Shown piece by piece: positions 54,511 through 62,049 of a DNA stretch of 64,000 nucleotides; the first letter of the stretch is position 1, and each line of letters opens with the position of its first letter. A program made the position numbers and the translations under genes. Below the pieces are notes generated by a model. The model had not been told where the DNA came from. It was given only the letters and a program-made list of their open reading frames with translations, and made no database searches. Origin of the DNA: Candidatus Ribeiella danica (lineage in GTDB: Bacteria > Chloroflexota > Chloroflexia > Chloroflexales > Roseiflexaceae); the NCBI GenBank assembly GCA_016717335.1, contig JADKFS010000001.1, positions 2,356,001-2,420,000 of the forward strand, given 5' to 3'.

Positions 54511-54711
54511 GCCAAACGGCCGGGCCGTGAGCGAAAAGCGTTGAAAAAGGCGCTGCGCATCCGTGCGAGGCATGAGGCGATGTGGCTGGGACGGCCGATA
54601 TGAGGCGCGCAGTATTGTAAACTACTGGCGCGTAGTACAGATACATTACTGCACAAAGGTATCGCTACGCGCCGGCAAAAACGGATACGGAAACAGGTAA
54701 GGACGTCTGCT
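54511..54711. other. Intergenic leader of the integrase with inverted repeats
   Basis: The segment is AT-richer than its surroundings. Short inverted repeats ACTACTGGCGCGTAGT and GCAGTAT...TTACTGC lie at 54608-54653, a plausible control or recombinase-binding site. No gene. Confidence 0.4.
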
Positions 54712-55602
54712 ATGACTGATCTCGCCCGCCGCCCAGCGGCGCCACTCGCGCCCATCCGCGCGGACACCGACGACAAACTCTTCGACGTCTGGATCGAGTC
54801 CTACGCTGAGCGCAGCGCGCGCACCCAGCAGCTCTGCCGGCGCGTGCGCGCGCTGCTCACCGCCTACATGATCGACAACGGCGTCGCCGGCCTGCGCTGG
54901 CTCGCCCTCGAAGATCTCCACGGCCTGGCCCGGTCGCTGGCCGGCTACAGCGACGGCAGTCGGCGGACGTACATGAGCTACGCCAAGTCACTCTTGACGT
55001 TTGGGCACCGCACGGGCTATCTGCCCTTCAACGTCGGCGCGGCCTATGTGGTAACCAAGGTCGAACAGACGCTTGCGCAGCGCATCATGAGCGAGGCCGA
55101 GGCGCTGCGGATATTAGACCTTGAACCTGACCCCTGGAAACACATGCTGCTCCGGATCTTCTACGCCAGCGGCGGCCGCGTGTCGGAAGTCTGCCGCCTG
55201 ACTTGGCGCGACGCGATCCCCAACGGCAAGTCAGGACAGCTGCATTTCTTTGGCAAGGGGCGGAAGAATCGGGAAGTGCTGCTGAAAGAGGATACCTGGA
55301 AGCGCCTCCAGGCGCTGCGCCCGGCGAATGCGCAGCCAGACCATGCGATCTTCCAGACGCGCACGGGCAACGCCATAACGCGGGCGCGCGCCTGGCAGAT
55401 CGTCAAAGCCGCGGCCACACGCGCCGGGCTGCCGAACGTCTCGCCCCACTGGTTTCGTCATGCGCACGGCTCGCACGCACTTGATCGCGGCGCCCCGGCG
55501 CACTTAGTTATGGAAACGCTCGGCCACGCCGATCTGCGGATGACCAGCGAATATGCACACGCCCGGCCGACCGACAGCTCGGCGCGCTATCTCCCAATCT
55601 GA
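54712..55602 (+). CDS. Tyrosine recombinase/integrase
   Basis: The 296-residue recombinase has an N-terminal SAM-like core-binding domain and a C-terminal catalytic domain with R in YASGGRVSEVCRL, the beta-hairpin Lys in FGKGRKNREV, HWFRHAHGSHALDRG (H-x-x-R), LGHADLRMTSEYAHA with the second His and the nucleophilic Tyr. The size and layout are XerC/D-like. It likely integrates or resolves the element; its attachment site was not identified. Confidence 0.9.
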   Translation: MTDLARRPAAPLAPIRADTDDKLFDVWIESYAERSARTQQLCRRVRALLTAYMIDNGVAGLRWLALEDLHGLARSLAGYSDGSRRTYMSYAKSLLTFGHRTGYLPFNVGAAYVVTKVEQTLAQRIMSEAEALRILDLEPDPWKHMLLRIFYASGGRVSEVCRLTWRDAIPNGKSGQLHFFGKGRKNREVLLKEDTWKRLQALRPANAQPDHAIFQTRTGNAITRARAWQIVKAAATRAGLPNVSPHWFRHAHGSHALDRGAPAHLVMETLGHADLRMTSEYAHARPTDSSARYLPI

Positions 55603-55624
55603 TTGGCGACGGCAACCCATGCGT

Positions 55625-55873
55625 TCATGCTGCTGGCTCTGCTCCGCACAACCTGACCATCTGGCGCAGGAGTTTGTTATTTTTTTCTAGGAGCTCGACC
55701 AGACAGACGACTTTCATGTTCACGTCGAGGACGTCGCCGACAAGTCCGTCGATCCTGGCTTCCAGCCGCGCGATGGATTGCCGTATGTCGAGCGTGTCGT
55801 CGACGTGATGGAGCGGCTCGCCAACCGACCGCTCGCGTTCACTTACCCGGTCATGGGCGATGGTTGCTAGCAT
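55625..55873 (-). CDS. Small helical protein convergent with the integrase
   Basis: The 82-residue protein (GAGAGG before the ATG at 55873) is helical, with heptad-like IARLEARIDGLVGDVLDVNM and LVELLEKNNKLLRQMVRL. Its stop is 22 bases from the integrase stop. It could be a small regulator; no family recognised. Confidence 0.5.
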   Translation of the reverse strand: MLATIAHDRVSERERSVGEPLHHVDDTLDIRQSIARLEARIDGLVGDVLDVNMKVVCLVELLEKNNKLLRQMVRLCGAEPAA

Positions 55874-56158
55874 ACGTACCTCTCTCTACCGTTGATCATC
55901 CGCTACCAAACTGCAATAGTCGAGGCGTATCGCACGGTTAGGCAAAAACATTGTACATATTAGAACGCGCGATCGGGAAAGGAAGAAACGAGACCTTTAC
56001 CCGAGGTTGCATGTTCGAATCCGCGAGCCGCTCGTCGACTGCACGGAGGTAGGGCCGAAGTACCAAAACACGACACGCCAGAGGTGCTATTGAAGATCCG
56101 GGTGGTTCGTGGTAGGCTTCGTCCCATAACCGAAGAACGTCGCACCAGCGAACGACGC
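55874..56158. other. Intergenic region, possible untranslated RNA before a terminator
   Basis: No credible coding frame. A GTTCGAATCC word at ~56010 recalls a tRNA T-arm, and CTTCG...CGAAG stems lie near 56120, but no cloverleaf can be built. The stretch ends in a strong terminator, so a small RNA is possible. Confidence 0.35.
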
Positions 56159-56184
56159 GGGCGATCCCTTTTGAGGGATTGCCC
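56159..56184 (+). terminator. Intrinsic terminator
   Basis: GGGCGATCCC pairs with GGGATTGCCC (one G-T pair) around TTTTGA, followed by GTTGTTTATTT. It isolates the integrase side from the phage-like genes that follow. Confidence 0.8.
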
Positions 56185-56240
56185 GTTGTTTATTTCTCGC
56201 CCCCTTTTTAACCAGCGTTTGACCTAACGGGGAGCGAAAC

Positions 56241-56600
56241 ATGTCCAGCACCGCAGCGCTTGACGAGGCAACGCTCGATGACTACGGCACGGATGGCTAC
56301 ATCTGGCGCGACGGGCAACGCCTTCGGGTAAAGATGGTTCGCACGGTGCAGCCGCGACGGGACGAAACCAATAGCGGCTTCGAGCATCGTATGGATCGGC
56401 TCATGCTCCAGCTTGCGAGGATGGCCAGCGTGCTGGAGTGCTCGTATGAATTCGAGCGGCGCGGGGGCTCGATCTCGCTGTGCTCTATCACGGTGATCAC
56501 CAAGCCCACTCCCAGTCCGATTATCGTCGACGAGCGCCCGGCCGGCGCTCGACACGCCGGCCCGCGTGGTGGCCAGCACCGGCAGCCGGCCAGCGTATGA
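56241..56600 (+). CDS. Phage-like protein of unknown function
   Basis: The 119-residue protein (MSSTAALDEATLDDYGTDGY) has GGGGAGCG before its start. Central HRMDRLMLQLARMASVLECS looks helical. No recognisable domain. First gene after the terminator and start of the phage-like block. Confidence 0.5.
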   Translation: MSSTAALDEATLDDYGTDGYIWRDGQRLRVKMVRTVQPRRDETNSGFEHRMDRLMLQLARMASVLECSYEFERRGGSISLCSITVITKPTPSPIIVDERPAGARHAGPRGGQHRQPASV

Positions 56601-56610
56601 TGTGGAGCGT

Positions 56611-56847
56611 ATGAAAAAGCCGCAGAGGCCCAGCGCCGAAGCTCAGACGATCGCCGCGCTGCTCGTCGCGCTGCTGTTCTTCGCCGTCTGGGTGCCGATC
56701 GTGTCTTGGCTCGTCCCCAGCGCCCCGGCGGGGGCGACCGTCGAGCAACTCGTCGTGCGGGCCGCTGTCTTCGCCGAGGGCGGCGCGGTCATTCTAGGGG
56801 CGACGTTCACCAGCTACAAAGTGATCACCATCCGCGCGCTGCAATGA
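56611..56847 (+). CDS. Small two-span membrane protein (holin-like)
   Basis: The 78-residue protein has hydrophobic helices at ~10-31 (IAALLVALLFFAVWVPIVSW) and ~48-68, with a basic N-terminus. The size and topology resemble small holins, but similar proteins have other roles. The tRNA gene starts immediately after its stop codon. GGAG precedes the ATG. Confidence 0.55.
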   Translation: MKKPQRPSAEAQTIAALLVALLFFAVWVPIVSWLVPSAPAGATVEQLVVRAAVFAEGGAVILGATFTSYKVITIRALQ

Positions 56848-56923
56848 CGCGGTTTGGAGGACCGGCTACCTCGACGGGCTCATATCCCGTAGATACTGGG
56901 TTCGATTCCCAGAACCGCTACCA
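56848..56923 (+). tRNA. Initiator-type tRNA-fMet (CAT anticodon)
   Basis: The cloverleaf is complete: acceptor CGCGGTT/AACCGCT, D-stem GAGG/CCTC, anticodon stem ACGGG/CCCGT with loop CTCATAT, T-arm CTGGG/CCCAG with loop TTCGATT, discriminator A and encoded CCA. Three initiator hallmarks are present: an unpaired 1-72 position (C1 and U72), a purine-pyrimidine 11-24 pair (A11-U24) and three consecutive G-C pairs at 29-31/39-41. Bacterial initiators normally have C1/A72, so U72 is a deviation. It sits within the phage-like array, one base after a stop codon. Confidence 0.9.
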
Positions 56924-57029
56924 GTGCAACGCCGCTTAACCCGTAGCGCTCGAGGGCGCTGCGCCCAGGAATGACGGCGAGCCGGAAGGTGTAACCGGCA
57001 ACCCAAGGGTATACGACCAGCAGCGATAC

Positions 57030-57069
57030 AGGCGCGGTCAGGTTCTCAAATTGAGAACCTGCCGCGCCT
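57030..57069 (+). terminator. Strong intrinsic terminator downstream of the tRNA
   Basis: AGGCGCGG-CAGGTTCTC pairs with GAGAACCTG-CCGCGCCT with one bulged base, followed by a T5 run. It closes the transcript that carries the tRNA. Between 56924 and 57029 nothing else is recognised. Confidence 0.9.
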
Positions 57070-57202
57070 TTTTCGTTGCTTTACGCCGGCGCTTGTCGCT
57101 CAGCTACATCAATTCTCAACGCTGCCCAACAGATGGCGCATAAGCCGTAGGAGATCGTGAGTTGAGCGACGAGCGCATACACATCCAACACCCGAGGAAC
57201 GC

Positions 57203-57541
57203 ATGACCGGTATGGAGATCGCCGCGCTCGCCCAGGCGTTTGGTCCATCTGGGGCGATGTTGGCGCTGGGGCTGCTTGCGCTCCGCGGGGTCTTGCCGTG
57301 GGCGAAAGCCTACTTCGACCAGCAGACCGCCACGCTTGCGAAGCTGGCGACGACGGTCGAGCAGCTCGTCGAAGCGCAGCGGGCGAGCGCGGTCGATCTT
57401 GCCGAACTCAGACGGTCGAGCGCCGAGATCGCGCTCGACGTCGCCGACCTCTATCGAATCACGAGGACGGAACAGCCCAGCCGCCGGCGCAAGCTCGCGG
57501 CCCAACATGCCCAAGGAAATCGTAATGCCCCAAACCCTTGA
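57203..57541 (+). CDS. Small membrane protein with coiled-coil tail
   Basis: The 112-residue protein has one hydrophobic helix (SGAMLALGLLALRGVLPW) and then a coiled coil (LAKLATTVEQLVEAQ, VDLAELRRSSAEIALDVADL) and a basic end. Phage holin/spanin-associated proteins can look like this. GAGG precedes the start; it overlaps the next gene. Confidence 0.55.
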   Translation: MTGMEIAALAQAFGPSGAMLALGLLALRGVLPWAKAYFDQQTATLAKLATTVEQLVEAQRASAVDLAELRRSSAEIALDVADLYRITRTEQPSRRRKLAAQHAQGNRNAPNP

Positions 57542-57926
57542 TGCGCTGCTCCCGGTCCTGCGATGGATTCTCGTTCCCGGGGTTGCGGCTGGCCTCTCGT
57601 CGATCGCGATCGACGAGCTGAGAGGTCGCTTCCCCGTCGAAACGGCGATCAGCCGCGGTCCATTCGTCGCATTCCTCCTATCGCTCTTCTGGTCGCCTCG
57701 GTGGACTCGCTGGACGGCGCAGGCGCTCGCGATCGGCCTTGTTGTTGCCGCGCAGGCACTCCTGAGTTGGGCGACTGGCCGCGACGTGCTTGTCGACGTC
57801 GACGCAATCCTCTCCGCGACGATCGCCGCAATCGCCGGCCAGCTCCTGCACAGCTTTGAGAAGCCGACTGCGCTGCCGGCCGGTCTGACGATCGCCGCGG
57901 CGGGCGACGAGACGCCCAAGGAGTAG
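57525..57926 (+). CDS. Holin-like membrane protein
   Basis: The ATG at 57525 is preferred (AAGGAA ten bases upstream); 57507 is in frame. The 133-residue protein has hydrophobic segments ~9-27, ~42-60 and ~67-85 and a basic-to-acidic tail. It directly precedes the amidase gene, the usual place of a holin in a lysis cassette. Confidence 0.55.
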   Translation: MPQTLDALLPVLRWILVPGVAAGLSSIAIDELRGRFPVETAISRGPFVAFLLSLFWSPRWTRWTAQALAIGLVVAAQALLSWATGRDVLVDVDAILSATIAAIAGQLLHSFEKPTALPAGLTIAAAGDETPKE

Positions 57927-57930
57927 CCGC

Positions 57931-58719
57931 ATGTGTCTTGCCGATCTCGACATCCTCGACTATACCGCCCAGGTCGCCGCGATTCCGCTGCAGTCTGGCT
58001 ACACGCCACTGCAGCCGCGCGAGCGCGAAGCATATGTCACGTTCCATTATTCGGGCGTGGTGTACCTCGACCGCTCGCGCGACGCCGAACTGCGCGCCCT
58101 GCTGCGGGAGGCGGCCTATCAGATCCGCCACGACTATGGCGAGGGCTCCTTCCCTGACGGCTACCTCTACGACTTCGCCGTTTTGAGCGACGGCACGAAG
58201 GTGCGCACCCGGCGCGAGCGCGTCCAACTCTGGCATTGCGGCAACAAGCTCGGCAACGCGAGGAGCTGGAGCGTCCACGTCCTACTAGGGCCGGGGCAGA
58301 ATCTGACCGACCCCCAGCGACGATCGCTGTTCGAGCTCTTCGACGCGCTGCGCGCCGAGTCGAACATTCCCCGCGCGAATGTCGTTGCCCACTGTGAGTG
58401 GCCGCGCGTCGACGGTGAGCCGTCGCGCGCACCGACCTACCGCAGGCTCCCCCAGCAGTCGGCCTGCCCCGGCGCAACTCTCTTCCCGCATATTCCGGCC
58501 TATCGGAGCCTTCCCGATCCCCCAACGCGCTATCGGCTGAACGCCCCAACGCCTGTCTACGAAGTGCCGAACGTCGACCCCCAGCGCGTCGCGCTGTCCG
58601 GGGCGGCGGTGCTCTCGGCTGGGCAGATCGTCGCGATCGACGAGACCTATGCGAATGGCATGGGGCATCTCGTCGGCGGCTTGGGCTTCGTCGAGCTGCA
58701 AGGAGCGACCAAACAATGA
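57931..58719 (+). CDS. N-acetylmuramoyl-L-alanine amidase (phage endolysin type)
   Basis: The 262-residue enzyme has an Amidase_2/PGRP domain: FHYSGVVYLD with the first zinc His, WSVHVLLGPGQNLTDPQRRS with the second region, VVAHCEWPRV and SACPGATLFP with the third ligand Cys. A C-terminal ~80 residues (TPVYEVPNVDPQRVALSGAA) look SH3-like and may bind the wall. It cleaves the amide between MurNAc and the stem peptide. AAGGAG precedes the start; with the upstream membrane proteins it makes a lysis cassette. Confidence 0.85.
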   Translation: MCLADLDILDYTAQVAAIPLQSGYTPLQPREREAYVTFHYSGVVYLDRSRDAELRALLREAAYQIRHDYGEGSFPDGYLYDFAVLSDGTKVRTRRERVQLWHCGNKLGNARSWSVHVLLGPGQNLTDPQRRSLFELFDALRAESNIPRANVVAHCEWPRVDGEPSRAPTYRRLPQQSACPGATLFPHIPAYRSLPDPPTRYRLNAPTPVYEVPNVDPQRVALSGAAVLSAGQIVAIDETYANGMGHLVGGLGFVELQGATKQ

Positions 58720-59054
58720 TCACGGGCAAAGGCGTCGACAAGCGCCACAACGAACGCCGGCACCGGCTCGCGGTGCAGCTCAAGCGCTACCGCGACATCA
58801 AAAAGACGATCCCGAAGGACTGGCCGGACGACATTCAGCGCGCGTGCAAGCGGCACGCCCAGACGGTGGTCAGCCTGCTGGGCAAACGGCGACTCGCGCG
58901 CGCCGCGTGGCCCTGGCTGAGCCGGCCGATCTCGCCCTTCGAGGATCGCCGTCTTCGCCTCGACCGACACGGACGTGTGCTCCCGAAACATTCGCACGAT
59001 CCGGCCGTTCGCGTCCCGCGCGGACGGCCGAGCAACCCGACCGCACTCCCATGA
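58716..59054 (+). CDS. Basic protein of unknown function
   Basis: The 112-residue Arg/Lys-rich protein (KGVDKRHNERRHRLAVQLKR) starts with an ATGA overlap with the amidase and AAGGAG upstream. Its charge suggests nucleic-acid binding. No family recognised. Confidence 0.45.
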   Translation: MITGKGVDKRHNERRHRLAVQLKRYRDIKKTIPKDWPDDIQRACKRHAQTVVSLLGKRRLARAAWPWLSRPISPFEDRRLRLDRHGRVLPKHSHDPAVRVPRGRPSNPTALP

Positions 59055-59329
59055 TTGCACAATCCGCCACGATTGTCGCCGCCTGGGTCCCCTGTCGTGA
59101 GCTCGTCGTCGACCAGGTCGAGCACGGTATCGGGCTCGACTTTGAAACGGTGCGCTCCTTCATGAACCTGCTCGCCCTCCACCCGACGGAGACGACCGAC
59201 CCGATCGTAGTCGCGCGCCGCGCCGATGGGCGGCTCTGGATCACGAACGGTCGCCACCGCTGGCTCGCGCATCTGTTCCTACAAATCGACGCAATCGCGG
59301 CTGTGATCGTCGACGAGGTGCCCGCATGA
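59051..59329 (+). CDS. Small ParB-like nuclease-fold protein
   Basis: The 92-residue protein has the ParB/Srx core: IVVARRADGRLWITNGRHRW and LAHLFLQIDAIAAVIVDEV. The NGRHR motif corresponds to the CTP/phosphate-binding box II of ParB proteins. It lacks the HTH and dimerisation parts, so it is a stand-alone ParB-fold domain as common in phages. ATGA overlaps on both sides. Confidence 0.72.
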   Translation: MIAQSATIVAAWVPCRELVVDQVEHGIGLDFETVRSFMNLLALHPTETTDPIVVARRADGRLWITNGRHRWLAHLFLQIDAIAAVIVDEVPA

Positions 59330-59610
59330 CCTGCTACTGCAATCAGTTCGGCGAGGAGCTTCGTCGGTTCCGCATCATCGCGTACGCCAACGACGGCTAC
59401 GCCACGGCGCGATTCGGTGCGTTCTACCACGCGCTCGACAACTTGAGCCGTCGCTGCGACCTCGTCAGCGACCAGGCCGACCGGCTCGACGGCGCGCAGA
59501 CCGAGCAGGAAAGCCGTGTGCTCGACCTGGAAGCAACGGTCGAGGTGCTCGAAATGCGCCTCCGCGACGCCGAAGACCTCATCCTATTTCTCGTGCAATG
59601 CGCGCTGTAA
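59326..59610 (+). CDS. Small coiled-coil phage-like protein
   Basis: The 94-residue protein has a Tyr/Phe-rich start (YCNQFGEELRRFRIIAYAND) and a heptad-rich second half (VLDLEATVEVLEMRLRDAED). ATGA overlap with the ParB-like gene. No family recognised. Confidence 0.45.
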   Translation: MTCYCNQFGEELRRFRIIAYANDGYATARFGAFYHALDNLSRRCDLVSDQADRLDGAQTEQESRVLDLEATVEVLEMRLRDAEDLILFLVQCAL

Positions 59611-59942
59611 TCGTTGGCCCAGAGCCGATCGACCCGACTGTCGCCGGCAGCTCGCGGGTCACCACGAAACCGATCCGGCTCCGTCGCGCGCTTGTCGATT
59701 GCCTGCACCAGGCGGCGATTTGTGGGCTGCGGCAGCCGATCGTGATCGCCCGCACCTCCACCGACGCACACCGTGCCGAGCACGCTGCCGCTGATGCGGA
59801 TCGGGGTCCGGATCGCGTCTGGGCGCGCGCCGCCCGCGCGCGCGCGCGCGCGACCCGAGTTGAGAAGCCACGCAACGTGACGCGCGTGAAGGGCCGCCCT
59901 ATCCCGGCTGCCATTCGCGCAGCGATGGAGCTCTACTCATGA
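59598..59942 (+). CDS. Arg-rich protein of unknown function
   Basis: The 114-residue protein overlaps both neighbours. The middle (RRALVDCLHQAAICGLRQPI) is helix-like and AARARARARAT is a low-complexity basic run encoded by a CG-dinucleotide repeat near 59825-59855. No function assigned. Confidence 0.4.
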   Translation: MRAVIVGPEPIDPTVAGSSRVTTKPIRLRRALVDCLHQAAICGLRQPIVIARTSTDAHRAEHAAADADRGPDRVWARAARARARATRVEKPRNVTRVKGRPIPAAIRAAMELYS

Positions 59943-60022
59943 TCCTGCTTGCCATGCTGGGAGTACTGGCGCTGCTTTTTCTGTATTCGCTGTGCCGCGC
60001 TGGGCGTAGCCAACACGACTAG
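59939..60022 (+). CDS. 27-residue single-span membrane peptide
   Basis: An ATGA overlap start gives MILLAMLGVLALLFLYSLCR and a short polar end. Such peptides in phage lysis regions can be holin or spanin accessories, but the evidence is only hydrophobicity and overlap. Confidence 0.35.
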   Translation: MILLAMLGVLALLFLYSLCRAGRSQHD

Positions 60023-60033
60023 GAGGTTCTACT

Positions 60034-60504
60034 TTGGAGCAGAAGACCGAGATTGCCCACGCCAGTGTGGCCACGGCGCTCGTCGAGAAGGGCGACGGTC
60101 TCGTCGAGCTGCATAGCCCGCATGACGACGTGGTGCGCGTACCGCCCGCGGCCGTCGACGCGCTGCTCGCCGCTGGCTTCCGCCACGGCCCGGGCGACCC
60201 GCGCGAGACGGTGCGGCGGCTGCGCGTCCTGCTGGACGCGTCGATCGACGCGATCGACGCCTTTGTTGACGGCGTGCTCGCCGACGGGCAGATCGACACG
60301 AGCGACGCGGCCGCCAAACGGACGGCCGAGATCGCCATGCAGGAAGTCGAGCAGACCTGGGGCCAGCTCTGCCGCGAGCTGAGCTTCTACCCGGTGCGCC
60401 AGGGCGCGAGCGTTCAGATGGTCGCCGCCGACGGGCTCTTCCACAAGGTCGACCCGTCGCAAGTCGGCCAGTATGCCCAGATGGGCTGGGAGCTGGTGAA
60501 GTAA
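60034..60504 (+). CDS. Phage-like protein of unknown function
   Basis: A TTG start follows AGGAGG at 60021. The 156-residue acidic protein has VATALVEKGDGLVELHSPHD, a helical ETVRRLRVLLDASIDAIDAF segment, and a C-terminal VDPSQVGQYAQMGWELVK. Small-domain character suggests a virion or assembly component; no family recognised. Confidence 0.5.
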   Translation: MEQKTEIAHASVATALVEKGDGLVELHSPHDDVVRVPPAAVDALLAAGFRHGPGDPRETVRRLRVLLDASIDAIDAFVDGVLADGQIDTSDAAAKRTAEIAMQEVEQTWGQLCRELSFYPVRQGASVQMVAADGLFHKVDPSQVGQYAQMGWELVK

Positions 60505-61172
60505 ATGGGACACCTGTACATCGATCGCGATCTGGGGCGCATCTTTGCCCCCGCAGCGGTGGGCCGGCTGATCAGCCGCCCCGGCGCCCCGGTCAAGAAG
60601 GCCCACGGCGAGATCGGCGTGTTTGTCACCAAACAGCATCGGCGCCCGATCGTCGACCTGGTCGAGCGCGGCGGTGTGCTCGTGCCGGTCTACGGCACAC
60701 TGGCGCTGATCTGGGCGTCGATCACCCACAACGAGCGCGTGGATGCCGGCGCGCAGAAGCAGGCCCTTCAGACGTTCGGCGGCGGCGGCACCCCCGGCGC
60801 GCCCTCGGCGACGGTCTACTTCAACGTGATCGCGCACGCCTCGGCGACGCTCACCAAGACGAAGACCGACCAGAGTCTGGGGTCGGCTAGCTCGGGCGTG
60901 ACCACGAACGAATTCACGACGATCGGCATGTCGCGCGCGGCCGCCACTCTCGTCGGCGGTAACTACCGCCCCGAGCACGCTGGGCGGCACGTTTCAGCAG
61001 ATCATCACCAAGCAGTTCACGGCGAGCGGCAGTGGCACGGTCTACGGCGCCGGCGTCTTCGACTCGACCACGGCGGCCGGCTCGGTCCCTATACGTCGAA
61101 GACAACTATTCCAGCTCGGCCGTGCTCGTCTCGGGCGACCTGCTGACCGACACGATCACCATCACAAACTAG
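60505..61172 (+). CDS. Phage-like structural protein, two frame changes
   Basis: Translation starts at the ATG right after the previous stop. The N-terminus reads GHLYIDRDLGRIFAPAAVGR, with TLALIWASITHNERVDAGAQ in the middle, then a Ser/Thr-rich beta region. Near 60968 the frame shifts: the proper sequence (PSTLGGTFQQIITKQFTASG, GTVYGAGVFDSTTAAGS) is one frame over. Near 61090 it shifts again to YVEDNYSSAVLVSGDLLTDT and stops at 61172. One extra C at each of two C runs explains both. The beta-rich tail suggests a virion surface protein. Confidence 0.5.
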
Positions 61173-61266
61173 CTCGCCATCGGGGACGAGCTGGGGGCAG
61201 GGCGGCCCTGCCCCGCCCTCATCCTCGTGGGACGGCGTTTTCGGAGTATTCGGAGTCTCGAAACGT

Positions 61267-61551
61267 ATGGCCGTACTAGCTACCGCAGACCGCCAGCGCA
61301 TCTGGCGGGGCCTCATGCGCTACTGGTCGAAGAAGCTTGAAGCCGTCGGTGTGACCAAAGACGACCTGCAGGCCGCTGTCAACGCGGCCGACGATTGGGC
61401 CGACGCCGCTGCGACGAGCTTCAACAGTGCCTTGCCCACGGCGTTCCGCACGTCGGCGACGGCGAGCCAGAAAGCGGTCTTGCTCGCGATCGTCGTCCTG
61501 GCGCGCTTCGACGTGCCCACGGTCAAGAGCATCATCGGAGAGGTCGACTAG
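61267..61551 (+). CDS. Small phage-like helical protein
   Basis: The 94-residue protein (TADRQRIWRGLMRYWSKKLE, VTKDDLQAAVNAADDWADAA) is helical. As I recall it, this type recurs beside tail-fibre genes in environmental phage sequences. No function known. Confidence 0.5.
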   Translation: MAVLATADRQRIWRGLMRYWSKKLEAVGVTKDDLQAAVNAADDWADAAATSFNSALPTAFRTSATASQKAVLLAIVVLARFDVPTVKSIIGEVD

Positions 61552-61553
61552 CT

Positions 61554-62048
61554 ATGGCGTCTGGCAACTCGCTGCTGATCTTCACGCCGCTGAACAACCA
61601 GCCGCCAGCGTCAAGCTACGCGACGCTGAACGTCCGCAACAGCCACGCGACGCTCGACTTCGACGCCGCGAGCAACGAGTCGGCACTCTTCGGCGCCGTG
61701 CTCCCGACGCATTACGCGGGCGGGGGCCTGACGGTTGTGCTGATGTGGATGGCCGCGACGGCGACAAGCGGGAATGTCGTGTGGAACGCCGCGATCGAGC
61801 GTCACCAGCAGACGACCGACGACCTCGACTCCGACAGCTTCGCTACGGCGCAGGCTGCAACCGCAGCCGCGCCAGGGACGAGCGGCCAGGTACAGTACAC
61901 CACGATCACCTTTACCAGCGGGGCGCAGATGGACAGCCTCGCCGCCGGCGAATCGTTCCGCATCAAGGTCACGCGCGATGCGGCAAACGTCAGCGACACG
62001 ATGGCCGGCGATGCCCAGCTCCTGAGAGCGTTTATCAAGGAGACGTAG
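61554..62048 (+). CDS. Beta-rich phage-like structural protein
   Basis: The 164-residue protein starts at the ATG at 61554. It has alternating strands (SYATLNVRNSHATLDFDAAS, GGLTVVLMWMAATATSGNVV, QYTTITFTSGAQMDSLAAGE, FRIKVTRDAANVSDTMAGDA) like capsid- or tail-attached jelly-roll proteins. It precedes the LamG fibre gene by one base. Confidence 0.5.
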   Translation: MASGNSLLIFTPLNNQPPASSYATLNVRNSHATLDFDAASNESALFGAVLPTHYAGGGLTVVLMWMAATATSGNVVWNAAIERHQQTTDDLDSDSFATAQAATAAAPGTSGQVQYTTITFTSGAQMDSLAAGESFRIKVTRDAANVSDTMAGDAQLLRAFIKET

Positions 62049-62049
62049 T

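Noticed and set aside
55960..56150. A third tRNA or tRNA fragment (attachment-site remnant)
   Set aside because: Only a GTTCGAATCC word and short stems are present; acceptor and anticodon arms cannot be paired.
43998..56923. The two CAT-anticodon tRNAs as att duplicates flanking the PRTRC element
   Set aside because: Their 3' halves differ in the T-stem and acceptor sequences, so they are not direct repeats generated by one integration.
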